Origin: Pelomyxa schiedti
Lineage: Eukaryota > Evosea > Pelobiontida > Pelomyxidae
Assembly: GCA_020536535.1 (NCBI GenBank)
Contig: JAHLWZ010000625.1
Location: forward strand, 20,201-84,200
Length of the DNA stretch: 64,000 nucleotides
Direction: 5' to 3'
The translations under genes and the position numbers were made by a program. The notes under the pieces were generated by a model that was given only the letters and a program-made list of their open reading frames with translations, did no database searches and had not been told where the DNA came from. Positions 11,287-21,308 of this stretch are shown here, one piece after another (the stretch's first letter is position 1; each line of letters begins with the position of its first letter).

Positions 11287-13520
11287 CTATACGGTCTGGT
11301 CAGCCCGGAACTCACGAATGATGACGGGTACAGAGGTAGGTGGCAGCATTCCAAACTCTGTGATGACCATGGAAATGCTCTCAATTGGTGTCACATCATA
11401 CATTAGGTTGAGTATCTTCAAGTTGTCGGGAAGTGTCTTCGCGGGTGTGAGTAGGGAATGGGCAGGAGGAGGGAAGGGGGATCCTGCTGATGTGGGGGTA
11501 ACTCCTAAGCGCTGTCTTGGTGGGTATTGGGGTTGGAATGGCTGGGCAAATAGATGGGGGTCATCCAGTTGATTTTTGCAGAAACTGTCAAGTAGGACAC
11601 TATCTGAGAATTTGTAGGTCTCACAGCATACAATGAAGGGTACTCGGTAAGCTGTGCAGAGGGAAGCTATCATGGCTGTGCCAACCCTGGACATCAAAGA
11701 ACCGTTACTGTACATGGCAAAGGCACCAACAAGAACCTGTGAATTTTGTGAGAATGCAGCTGACATCCAAAATAAATCGAAGTTTACCTTTGTCACGCCT
11801 CGCATGACATAGGACAACGCACGGGGTAACACGTAGGTGCACTTAAGGCCTTTTACACTCAACTCTCGGGCCATAGTAAGGCCTTCACACAGTGGCCTAC
11901 TATCTACTATGACAACACTAAAGTTCTTTCCTAAGCTGTGCGCAGTAAGTAGAATCCGCTTCACTACATGTGAACTGGCATGTGTGAGAATCACGTCTCC
12001 GTTTGCGATTTTCAATACAGCAGTTGACACAATGTTGTCATCAGCCATCAAAATGCGCTTTTGAATAAAATCGTCTATACACTCAAGAAGGTATTTGCGC
12101 TCCTCTTCCACACTGGCCTAAAAAATGTGTAAATGAGTTTCTCGAGGTAATACGAGTACTTTATCACGAGCCAGCCCAATGTGTCTCTTTAAATATTTGA
12201 TTGCATTTCCCATACTTGCTGATATCTGTTCAGAATTGGATAAGTAAAGTGAAACCCGTTCAAAGGTACTTACAGGACGACAGGAAACCATAAATTTGAC
12301 CATCAATTTTATTCCTGGTTCTAGTTCGCGGGAAAGTGTGGATGAGTGGACTGGTTGTGGGTAGGTTGAAATGACTTTCCGGAATGCTGATAGCATAGCA
12401 AGACAGCGTGCATTGGAGCCGAGAATCTATGTCAAATGAGACACCAAAGGAAATTTAAAATGTGGGGTACCGAAAAATTAGCATACTTCAGTCCAACATC
12501 TATTATCGCAGGAGGAATTGGGGATGTTCCTGAAAAAGGAATGCTGGCAGTAAGAGAACAAGTGTGCTGGTATTGAGGCAAGTGGCTAAACAATGTAACC
12601 TAACAGTGCCAAATTCATCAGGGGAATTTAGAAGGTTTCAAAAGCAACCTGTTCGGCATCCTGCGGAGTTGTTACCTTCTTGTCAGCTGGTTTTTTGGCG
12701 GGTTCGTGCTTTTGCTTTGATGCACTATCCCCGCCACTTTCCACTGCAGGTGATGGTGCCTGAGGAACCTCCTTTCCAGCCCCTTTTTGCTTTGATTGCT
12801 GCTGTCTCTTCTGACCCACTTGTGCACCATCCGGCGATGCTGACTGAGCTGCAGACGCGTCCTGAGCTTGTTGCTGCTGGCGCTGCTGCTGTTGCTTGGG
12901 CTTCGGTTGGGTAACCTTTGGCAACTTTGCCTGCTGTTGCTGTTGCTGCTGCTGCGGGCTCTGTGGAGTCTCCCCATGCTGTTGCCTTTGCTCTGCACCC
13001 TGAGGTTGCCTCGCCTCCGGCGCAACAACAACACAAGCCTCTGCATTTGAGGGTTTTTATTGTTAGTGACATCACTGCAACTGCACAACATTTAAATCGC
13101 AGCCACACACCCAAAACAAGCCGACAAACAAAGCATACCATTCGTAGTCGTAACAGATGGGGCCGAGGAAGCGGCGCCAGTCGCCGCCGCCGCCGCCGCC
13201 GCCGTCGTCGTCGTCGTCGCCGTGGGCTGCGGCGTAGCCGGTGCGCTCGGCGTCGTGGCGGAAGCCGCCGTCGTCGAGGGCGCAGGGGCGGGGGCGGGGC
13301 TCGACGCCGTGGTCGTGGTGGCAGTGGCAGTGGCAGTGGTCGTCGCGGCCGCGGCGGCGCCCGAGTCGGCGGAGGTAGTGGCCGCGGTAGTGGTCGCGGC
13401 GGGCGAGGGCGACAGGGACGGGGACGGCGACTGGGGCGACGGCGACGCCGGCGGGTGCATCGGCTTGGGCAGTTCGGTCCATCCCACCAACGAACTCTTT
13501 CTTTCTCGGTTGCCCTTCAT
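11287..13520 (-). CDS. EIF2B4: Translation initiation factor eIF2B subunit delta
   Basis: Seven exons, reading down from 13520: 13520-13139, 13040-12649, 12599-12471, 12426-12274, 12225-12160, 12117-11788 and 11736-11287. They give 633 residues with a consistent frame. eIF2B is the GDP/GTP exchange factor for eIF2, and delta is a regulatory-core subunit that senses phosphorylated eIF2. Diagnostic blocks are TLFSHLPQYQ, FSILGSNARCLAML, CRPISASMGNAIKYLKRHI, DGDVILTHASS-like IANGDVILTHASS, and NGSLMSRVGTAMIASL followed by VPFIVCCETYKF and LDDP. The N-terminal 200 residues are low complexity: Ala/Thr/Pro/Ser-rich in exon 1, then Gln/Lys-rich, as in other delta subunits. The intron 11737-11787 is exactly 51 nt with no stop, so it is invisible to an ORF search. 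Exon 1 is far more GC-rich than its surroundings. Confidence 0.92.
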
Positions 13521-13692
13521 TGTCTTCTACTCGCGGCGGCACAAAGGACCCTGTTCTTCTTGTGTACTTTTTAATGTGGTTTCTTTTTTTTTCCTTCGCG
13601 AATCTAATGGGGGGTGCTGGGGGAAAAAAGGGATTATGAAGAAGAGGCGGTGTAGTATGTTGCAATCATTTAGTTGAGGGTGTTTTTGGGAG

Positions 13693-15311
13693 TTAGGAGG
13701 CCAGCTCTGTGAATTCTTTGGTGAATTTGTGGGGGCAGTGGAGCCAGACTCCAGAGCTGTCATCTCCAGAAGCTAGTATTAATGTACCTGGCCAGTCCTC
13801 ACTCGTAACAGTGACAGAGGTTACAGCATCCTGGTGGCACGAAAGAGAAAATAACAGAGGGTCTCCCTTTCGTAGGTCCCAAATTCTGACCTTGTGTGTG
13901 CACTTAGAGTTGCAAACCACCAATTTTAGTAACTTATTTGCGTACTTTGGTGTCCTCACCACCAGTTACTAGCATGCCGGTACTTGTCCAAAAAGGGTAA
14001 TTAGCTGGACCTTGTGGCAGGGTCTTTTTCCCGTGATCCCGTTGAGTCTTGGAAAATTGCTGTTCAATATCAGCTGGATCCACTTGGAAAAATCACTTTG
14101 GGGGGAAAATTGTACATATACATACAGTGGTGCACAAGTACGGAGAGGGGTTTTGATGGGAAGCGAATGTCGAACACTGGAATTGTATTGTAGGTTTCGC
14201 CTGCTATGGCAAGGAAGGTATCGCAATGGCTAATATGACACACATTCAGCATACTCTGAGTACAGAAAGATTCCTGGGGTACCTGATAGAGATACCATTC
14301 ATCTCTGAATGAGCTGTACGAAGAGATGCCACAGACTCATGAGAGCGAAAGTCATAAACAAGTGCCTGGTGGTCCGCACCTCCAAGGACAAATAGAGGAG
14401 AATATCGAAAACTGCAGACACAGGTGGTAGAACGTTGATCGGGCACATATTGTGCATTTTCGGGTCTGCTGTATGGGAAGTACAGTGCACTTGGTGTTTG
14501 AATCTTAAAAAAACCAGAGTTGGTTCTTGAAATTTACTATGAGGATTTACACAGTCTTTATGAGCAACAATAAGATTCTCTGAGTAGAGTCCATAACCAA
14601 AGGCCATTTCAAAAATCCTTTCCCAGAATTAGTAGTGTAGAGTTTCGTGGCTAGCGCAACTCTTCATGTATATCCTTTTCAGCTTGCGGTTCAGTGCCAT
14701 TATAAATATCCCAAACTGCAACACTACAATAAAATGAGTTCAGCACATGTATTCTTCCTCCCACAAACCGGTCATCGTTTCCCGCAGAAATAAGTAAGTT
14801 TGCTTCTGTGTGGTGGGTCAGGATGCGTGATACGGAGGTTTTGTGCTTCCAAATCCTGTGGTTTGGGGTATCAGGGTCAAACCCTAAAACAGATGGGTGA
14901 CTCCACACATCGGTGATAGGCCACACCTGTGGAGTTCCATTTCAAGGGGAAATAAGGCAATGAGAATTACTTTTATTAAACCATCACTCCCTGCAGTTGC
15001 AACCAGTGAATTATCACAAGTCACACTGACCTCATTTACGGTCTTGCCCCCATGACTTAGGCTCCGATATGTTCCTGTCCACAAGTTGTTCAAAAAAGTA
15101 CTATATAAAGTCCAAGGTACCATCTTTGAAGTCAAATATAAATGCTTCAGTTGGTTGATCAATACCCTCATAAATTGTACCACACCCAACAAGATACAGC
15201 CTAGAAGAATTAAAAAGCAGTACAAGGTGGTTTTTCATACTTGTCAGACGGTTTATTGTACAAAAACTTCAATTCAACAATGGATCCACAGTGAATTTGG
15301 GACAAGCTCAT
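13693..15311 (-). CDS. WD40-repeat protein, unassigned
   Basis: Multi-exon minus-strand gene starting at ATG 15311 (MSLSQIHCGSIVELKF). Translated pieces in order are a strand-rich N-terminal part (LYLVGCGTIYEGIDQPTEA), then recognisable WD units: VSVTCDNSLVATAGSDGLIKVW, LLISAGNDDSVAVWDIYNG, FVLGGADHQALVYDFRS, FLAIAGETYNTIPVFDIR, and near the end VRIWDLRKGDP with LILASGDDSSGVW. WD40 propellers act as scaffolds in complexes. No second domain is seen. Several introns of about 40-60 nt interrupt the repeats (for example after LKFLYNKPSDK and around 14930-14980); not all junctions were resolved. It could be an orthologue of a conserved WD protein, but I cannot name it. Confidence 0.7.
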
Positions 15312-15529
15312 TCTTGGAGTGATTTTTTGGTAAACTTGGCAGTATATGTCATGCTGAAACTGAGGTGTCGGAATTTTCTATTCGAAAAGTAAACTGGAAG
15401 CCAGCAGTACATTGATGAAACGACAATCAATGGGGAAAGAATGTATTTACCCCATACTGTGCAGCGAATAGTGTTTGAGGAGTGGAACTTTGGATAGTTA
15501 TATTATCACAGAGAGAGTGCCTTTTGCAT

Positions 15530-16258
15530 CTATTTGTATGTACCTACTAACCGTTAGTGCCGATAAGAAATGAAAGTGTTACTTGATTATGGAGTTGGAT
15601 GACACTCTTCAACATGAATATCATTTCTTTTGCTTTATCCTGCAGCTCACGATTTAGATAGCAAGCTGCAGAAGGAATTGTCACCTCGTCAAAACAGACG
15701 TTTTCAGCTACTTGATGAACCTTGTGACTCCAGGATGGCTTTGTATGTTTCTCGAATCTCGACTTGAGATATGACGGCGGGGAAGTATCTGGGGTCACTT
15801 TCTTATTCCTAGCAACTGCAACTGGAACTGGAACTGGGGGTTTCCGATGCCGTAGGAGTATGTACGCTGAACTGATGAATTGTCAATTGACCTTTTGTAG
15901 GCACGGGTATCTCGTGTAGTCTTGTCCTTGGTGGATTTGGAGTTACTGGAGCCTGATTTAGACATAACAGCGGAATTTGCACAGGAATCAGTGTTGTGGT
16001 GTACAGCAGAATGCAATGTTTTGGGTCTGTAATTTGGTTGCACTTGTGGTTGAGGGGCCGCAGGGCTTATCAGTGGGTCTTTCTTCGCTATAAGAGCCAG
16101 TACCACCTCACACCTGCCGAGAAAACACATGAGCGAGCAGAAAATTGTGGGAGGCCCCACCAGTGCATCGTAGTGGCAACTTCCACATGTTCTGGTGTAA
16201 AATCAGCAATTGGATACAGAGCATTTTCGTAGTGTTTTGCGTTGTCCCTGTCGGTCAT
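15530..16258 (-). CDS. Hypothetical protein, multi-exon
   Basis: Starts at ATG 16258 (MTDRDNAKHYENALYPIADF). A 47-nt GT-AG intron after TTMHW leads into CEVVLALIAKKDPLISP. A middle Lys/Ser/Thr-rich segment (SKSGSSNSKSTKDKTTRD) is followed, after a further junction near 15825-15870, by SPPSYLKSRFEKHTKPSW and a helical stretch (LNRELQDKAKEMIFMLKSV). A final short exon ends at a TAG at 15530-15532. The predicted protein is about 190-200 residues, mostly helical at the C-terminus, with no signal peptide or membrane segment. I do not recognise the family. It is transcribed toward the WD40 gene, whose start lies about 220 bp away. Confidence 0.5.
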
Positions 16259-16646
16259 CTATGCCCTGGATTAGCAATACAATTTGGTTTTTTCGTCTGA
16301 AAAACCTAAAGAATTGGCGCTCCGTTGTCTGTGGTGCATCGTGTCTCACCGTTGACACAATTTCCCTGCGTCTACGAAAAATGTCATCAATGAAGGGGGT
16401 AGGACAAGAATTTGGTAAGATCCGTTAACGATTTCTTGTTGACGTTTGTGGTTGGCGGTTCGGGGGTGGCGGTGGTAGGTAGTACTCGCGGATCTCGGAT
16501 CTCACCTCACATCTGACACGTCACGTGACCGTGCTGTTGGAGTTGCGGGGATGTTCTTCCCTTCGGGTGTCCTTTCACTATCAGGCGTGATATGTTATCA
16601 TCGTGTGTTTCTTCCAACCTTTTTCTTTCTTTTTCTTTATTTTATA

Positions 16647-17261
16647 TTAGGCATGTGCCCACAGCGCAGTTGTTTCCGTCGATGACATATCAGTGTACAA
16701 CTCACTCGCTGTAGTATGTATTGATTCTTGTGGTCTTACTGGAGGCTCTCCAATGTAGATTTCCTTACTTTCAGAACCGTTGTACCCGCACAGGTAATAG
16801 TGGCAGTTGCGGCTATGTTTAAACACCATTTCAAAATATGTAGAATGAGCCCCACGCTTGGCATTTTCTTTTTTTTCTTTTCCCCCAGGGTCTGCTGGAA
16901 CTCCCAACCCAAGCAGCTCTCCTGCTAAGTAATTACCGATTCTATCGTTCTTCAAACTAATTGATACCGTAATAGAAGAGGGGGCTGGCCACTTGCCCAA
17001 GGCTTTCGGGTGAGCTGTTGGACCCACTTTCATTTGATTGAGCAGGTTCTAACGTCACCACTTACCCATAAACTAAGTAGCAGCTGAGAAGTTCCGCGGC
17101 AGTCCAAATTGGACCCAAATCCAATGGCGGACTTGTACACAAAGGTTAAAGGGAGAGGGAAACGAAACAAAACAAAACAAAAGTAGCTTCCCCTGAACAA
17201 ATCGATAGACCTGGGTGGGAATCCCAAGCAGTTCAGTGGAAAAAGTACAATATATTAACAT
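16647..17261 (-). CDS. Hypothetical protein, two or three exons
   Basis: A plausible minus-strand gene starting at ATG 17261 (MLIYCTFSTELLGIPTQ), with introns near 17211-17133 and 17066-17014. The last segment reads HPKALGKWPAPSSITVSISL then NDRIGNYLAGELLGLGVPA and ends ...TTALWAHA before a stop at 16647. The beta-strand pattern (ITVSISLKN, VFKHSRNCHYYLCGYNG) could belong to an arrestin-like or C2-like fold, but this is only an impression. No membrane segment is seen. Exon junctions are tentative and no homologue is recognised. Confidence 0.35.
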
Positions 17262-17376
17262 GTTGGGGAAAAAACAGCAGCTAGAACAAGCTGATGATTC
17301 TTTCTTTTTAATCTTTTTCATTTTTTTTTAAAAAAAAGGCACCCACCACGTTTGTTTGTGGTGAGCGCCAGCGAGA

Positions 17377-18153
17377 GACACTTGAGTGAGTGTGCTCGCC
17401 GTCGTAAGTTGTTTGGCACTTCGGTGAGTGCCTGTTGTGGTTTGTTGGTTGGTTAGAGCTGCCTACTTGGGTAGGTAGGTTTGTGCTCGTAGTTTTTAGT
17501 TGTAGTTGACACTGCAGTGAGTGTCGTTGGTTTTGTTTGCACAGAGCGACATGCAGTTGTGGGAAGAGAGCAAGAAGCCGAATGAAGAGGGCGTCTGTAG
17601 AAAGAGAGCACCGGTTACAGCCGAGAGCGAGTCAGTCGGTGCCGACAAGACCTCTCGATGGCAAGCAAAAAAACACATAACAATAGGGTTGAAAAAAAAA
17701 ACAAGGTTGTGTTTTGTTTTTTTTTTCTTGTTGGTTGGGGGGGGGCCTACTTGGGTAGGTAGGTTTGCCCCTCTTGTTTTTGACGCTTTGGTGAGCGCCG
17801 GTTTTTTGGTTTGGTAGGTTTTGCTCGTTTTCGACACCTCGGTGGGTGTGCTCGTAGTAGTAGTAAGTTGTTGGTCGAGCCGCCCACTTGGGTAGGTAGG
17901 TCTGTGCTCGCCAGTTGTTTGACGCTTTGGTGAGCGCCGGTTTGATTTGAGCCACCTACTGGGGTAGGCAGGCGGCTGCTCGTGGTTTTTCGAGCCGCTT
18001 ACGGGGGTAGGTAGGCGGCTGCTCTTGTTTTTGGTTCGAGCCGCCCACTTGGGTAGGTAGGTTGCTCCAACCAAAACGAGCCGCCTACTGGGGTAGGTAG
18101 GCGGCTGCTCGTGGTTTTTCGAGCCGCCTACGGGGGTAGGTAGGCGGCTGCTC
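17377..18153. repeat. Array of two alternating hairpin-forming repeat families
   Basis: Family A is a unit of about 33 bp bounded by GAGC and GCTC with arms around GCCGCCTAC and GTAGGCGGC. Copies start at about 17456, 17742, 17877, 17949, 17992, 18038, 18078 and 18121; the last five are nearly contiguous. Family B is about 18 bp, with six-base arms around a loop resembling TCGGTG. Copies start at 17377, 17415, 17508, 17782, 17833 and 17921, and the arms differ between copies but still pair (GGCACT/AGTGCC, GACACT/AGTGTC, GACACC/GGTGTG). Spacers are T/G-rich. The long minus-strand ORF across the array (17496-18314) follows the repeat period and is not a gene. No other copies are seen in the window. 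Confidence 0.8.
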
Positions 18154-19067
18154 GGGGTTTGTTCAAACAAAACACGACAACAACAAAAAAAAAACCACGG
18201 GGAGGGGAAAAAGCCCAACACGAAATACCTTGCTTCAATACACACCCGACGCGGACGAACGACACATGTGTCTCCCACCAAACACCAACTCCAACGCCCC
18301 CCCGTCCCACACACGCCGCACCGGCTCTTGTTGCATATTGGTCGAGATCTTGATCTTGTCGGTTGTTGTGAGTGTTTGGTTTTTTTATAATATTATGACT
18401 TTTGATTTTTCTTGTGGCTTTTATACAGAAATATCAATTTGACACGTCGATATTTGCGTACAACTGCGATAGAACAAGTCGGAGTAGGGAATAGAAACTC
18501 TTTCTTAAAAAAATTTCCAGATCTGAATGAAAGGAGACGAAAGCCTTGGGCAGACACCGATGGTTCTCTGTTGTTTGGGAGCTCGAAAAAAAGGGTTCTT
18601 TGTGTTGTCCAAGGCAAGGCCTTCGGAATGGATACACTACAAGGGATGGGCGCAATCACATTGCAACCCCTTTCCGATTTATATTGGGATGTGGGATTTT
18701 GTGCCATCCTCGTTGCCCTCCAAAAACATCGACTCTTGAAAGAACATAAATTGAGTCCCTGTCATCGATGGGGAAAAAACAAGAACAACACACGACAAGT
18801 AGTCCTTACTTTGAAAATATGGCACTTGGCAGCCTTTCTCGAGGCGGCACATTTGTTCACACATGCACTCCCAAGTGACTTAACGATCTTAAAGACAACC
18901 AACAGCCGGCGCGAAACACCGGCACCAACAGATTCTGTTCGAGATCTTCAGAACATGTCAACGCGTCCAGCGCGGCCCACCGTAGGGCACGTCTTTTGCC
19001 TTTTATTAAATCAAGTACTCTTCGCAATTCCCGTAACTGAACCGGGAAAAGAAAAGGGCAGAGAGAG
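18154..19067. other. Gene-free stretch upstream of the IDI gene
   Basis: No convincing gene. A plus-strand open frame from 18412 to 19191 is 259 codons long but overlaps the start of the isomerase in another frame, lacks any recognisable domain and has no repeat or membrane pattern. An A-rich tract (about 18184-18194) follows the hairpin array. The promoter of the isomerase gene probably lies in the last few hundred bases. Confidence 0.5.
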
Positions 19068-20089
19068 ATGCGATCGTCAGAGCCGGAGGCGCAGGAGACC
19101 TACATGGACAAGGAGTACTTGGTGTTGGTTGACGAAAATGATAGATCTACGGGTGGATCAGCTTCGAAGCGGGAATATATCCAACCTCTGAATCACTTCC
19201 GTCTATCACTGTTTTCCTTAACCCCAACGCACGCCACTTAGTGAAAACGAGCGGGGAAGTTGGCATATTGCACCGTGCTTTCAGCGTGTTCCTTTTTGAT
19301 TCTCGTATTTGTCATCCCGATCGTTTTTTGCAGGCTTTCTAAACTGTGTGCCAGAGAACCGACTGCTGGTGCAAAAGAGATCATCTGACAAAATTACTTT
19401 TCCGCATCTGTGGGCAAACACTTGTTGTTCTCATCCTCTCACCAATGCTCCAAATGAGACTGAGCCAATTTTGGGTTTGTTCGGCCACCTCAACCCCAAT
19501 TGCGCAAGTAGCAGGTGCCAATTTCACCAAAGGAGTCAAGCGAGCAGCCCAAAGAAAACTTGGCCATGAACTCGGAATCGCGGCCTCGCAGCTTCCTCTT
19601 GACATGTTCCAGGTGGCAACTAAAGTGCACTACTGGGCCAAGTGGAATGAAACATGGGGTGAGAACGAAGGTATGAAGAGTATAACTTACAATGGCTTAA
19701 CTGTTTCCTTTTTATTGGTCAAACAGTGGACACTATCCTCATTTGCCAAGGTAACCAGTTTCGCTCAACATTTCCGCTTATGTATCCATCTTATAGGGAA
19801 TGTGGATATGACGCTGAACCCCAGCGAAGTCTCCGATGTGCAATATGTTACCAGAGAGCAACTTTCCTCTCTTCGCGAATGCACCTGTGTGCCTTTTTCC
19901 TTAATACAAGTGGATTTCCTAACCAAATGAACAGGTTCAGGTTCTTCCTGTACTTGCCAAGGCCAGACCATTTCCTGCTTCTGTCAACTAACACCATGGT
20001 TCGCCCGTATCATTAAAGCCAACCTCCTCTTCAAATGGTGGGACTCACTACACTCCATCACATGTGACAACGAAATCCACAGATTGTAA
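19068..20089 (+). CDS. IDI1: Isopentenyl-diphosphate delta-isomerase, type I
   Basis: Interconverts isopentenyl and dimethylallyl diphosphate, the step that feeds isoprenoid synthesis after the mevalonate pathway. Start at ATG 19068 ([20 protein letters not shown] then VDENDRS). After an intron come [33 protein letters not shown] and [12 protein letters not shown], the active-site Cys motif of type I enzymes (TNTCCSHPL in the family). Then [12 protein letters not shown], a Nudix-type helix with metal-binding Glu, and [14 protein letters not shown] with the second catalytic Glu region. The C-terminus [19 protein letters not shown] ends at the TAA at 20087. Six or so introns of about 37-55 nt interrupt it. 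Length is about 230 residues, normal for the family. It converges on the SIMPL gene with 65 bp between stops. Confidence 0.9.
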
Positions 20090-20154
20090 ACAAAACAGCT
20101 TGTACCCAAACTTTTTTTTTACAGAGGTTCTTGTTTTACAAACAAGTGGTACCC

Positions 20155-20974
20155 TCATACCAAAGCAAACACCATTTGGACGTTGACTTCAACACTGAGT
20201 GAGCCTGGAGCAATTGGAGGAGTTGTGATGGAATATGCCGAGCTGTAGTCATACTGCACCTTGGTTGTTGTAGTTGGAGGCTCACTTACAGCCAGGAGAT
20301 TGCCCAGTGTTTTTTTGCTAAGGGTTGCGAGGTTGGCTGCTTTCACTTGAGCATCGGCTACGGCAAGGGCCCTTGCTGCTATCAGAGCCTAGGAAAGAGT
20401 GTAAATTTGGATACCCAAGAAGTAGCAGTGTACCGGTGAGTAGTCTCTCGACTGGAACTGGACTCCTTGAATGCGATTGGCACCGGCAAGTAGCGCAGCT
20501 TGTAGAACTTGTGGAAGCAGGGGAATGGGAGAGGTGACGGTCAGCATGTTAGTCATTTGCCACTATAGAATGTAGGTTTCAGATTACAGAGGGTGGTATT
20601 CCGTACCTCGCTTATAACACCTTCCGAGTTTGTCATGGGATATAAGTTGATGAATGTAGTTTTGAGATCCGAGTTCGGGATGCCTGCATTAAGCACCGCT
20701 TGAATAACAGCCTATAATAATAGAAAAAAGTGGTTATATCGCCAAAAAGCCAAAAAGGGGGAAAAAAAAAGTAAGGATTGCACACCTGAGAAGTCTTCGA
20801 GTTTGTATCCACAACGTCGAAAACACTGGTCCCATTAGTGAAGACACCGATCTCAAAAACGGCAACGTCAACAGTACTGTTGGATATCCCAGTACCAATC
20901 ACCGTGAGTTGGCACCTAGCGAGTGACACAACCAAAGATACAGTAGCCAGAAACACAAGTAACGATGACGACAT
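20155..20974 (-). CDS. Secreted SIMPL-domain (DUF541) protein
   Basis: Four exons (20974-20786, 20711-20607, 20562-20434, 20388-20155; frame checked) encode 218 residues. An N-terminal signal peptide (MSSSLLVFLATVSLVVSLARC) precedes LTVIGTGISNSTVDVAVFEI, the start of a SIMPL/DUF541 domain. Supporting blocks are AVIQAVLNAGIPNSDLKTTF, NMLTVTSPIPLLPQVLQAAL followed by LAGANRIQGVQFQ, ALIAARALAVADAQVKAANL, LGNLLAVSEPP, and a final strand SLSVEVNVQMVFAL. All match the order of the bacterial family, members of which are periplasmic or secreted. The molecular role of the family is poorly known. Two sequons (ISNST, TNGTS) fit passage through the secretory route. SIMPL proteins are rare in eukaryotes, so a bacterial origin is possible. 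Confidence 0.85.
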
Positions 20975-21308
20975 GGATTCCCTTCAGGTGTGTGCTGTTG
21001 TTGTTGTAGGTTGCGTGTTGTCTTGGACTCGTCTATTTACTGTGCGCCGAAGACGGTATAAAAGGACCGTGGCACCACGCACGCCATGGGAGCCAAAAAA
21101 TGAAATTATGGGATTCGTCATGGAGTGTGACTTGGCGTCGGGGACTGCACAGTGTTCGGTGTCGTCTTTGAGGTGATCCACTGAGCAACGAAAAAGTCGG
21201 TTCCCAAAAATGGGTGCTGTGTTGGTTGGAATTGAGCAAGTGATTTCTTTTTCCTGAAAGGTACTCCGAATAAAAGAAAACTTAAAAGAAAAAAAGCACA
21301 AACAAACG
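20975..21308. promoter_or_regulatory. Divergent promoter region, TATA-like box
   Basis: The spacer separates the SIMPL gene (-) from the low-complexity gene (+). A TATAAAAGG element on the plus strand at 21057-21065 is the only clear core-promoter-like motif. It lies about 245 bp before the plus-strand ATG, so its use is uncertain. No ORF or RNA gene is supported. Confidence 0.3.

Noticed and set aside
13222-13677. Plus-strand Ala/Val/Arg-rich open frames over 13.1-13.6 kb
   Set aside because: Antisense to the GC-rich low-complexity first exon of eIF2B delta; composition explains the lack of stops.
17377-18153. CRISPR array
   Set aside because: The repeats are palindromic and regular in part, but the spacers are short, T/G-rich and of variable length, and the host is eukaryotic; not a CRISPR locus.
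17496-18314. Minus-strand 272-codon open frame
   Set aside because: It follows the period of the hairpin array (repeating TYPS/LPTPVG) and has no start context or domain; a by-product of the repeats.
18412-19191. Plus-strand 259-codon open frame before the IDI gene
   Set aside because: It overlaps the isomerase start in another frame, with no domain, membrane pattern or homologue recognised. Treated as chance, but length alone makes it worth an RNA-seq look.
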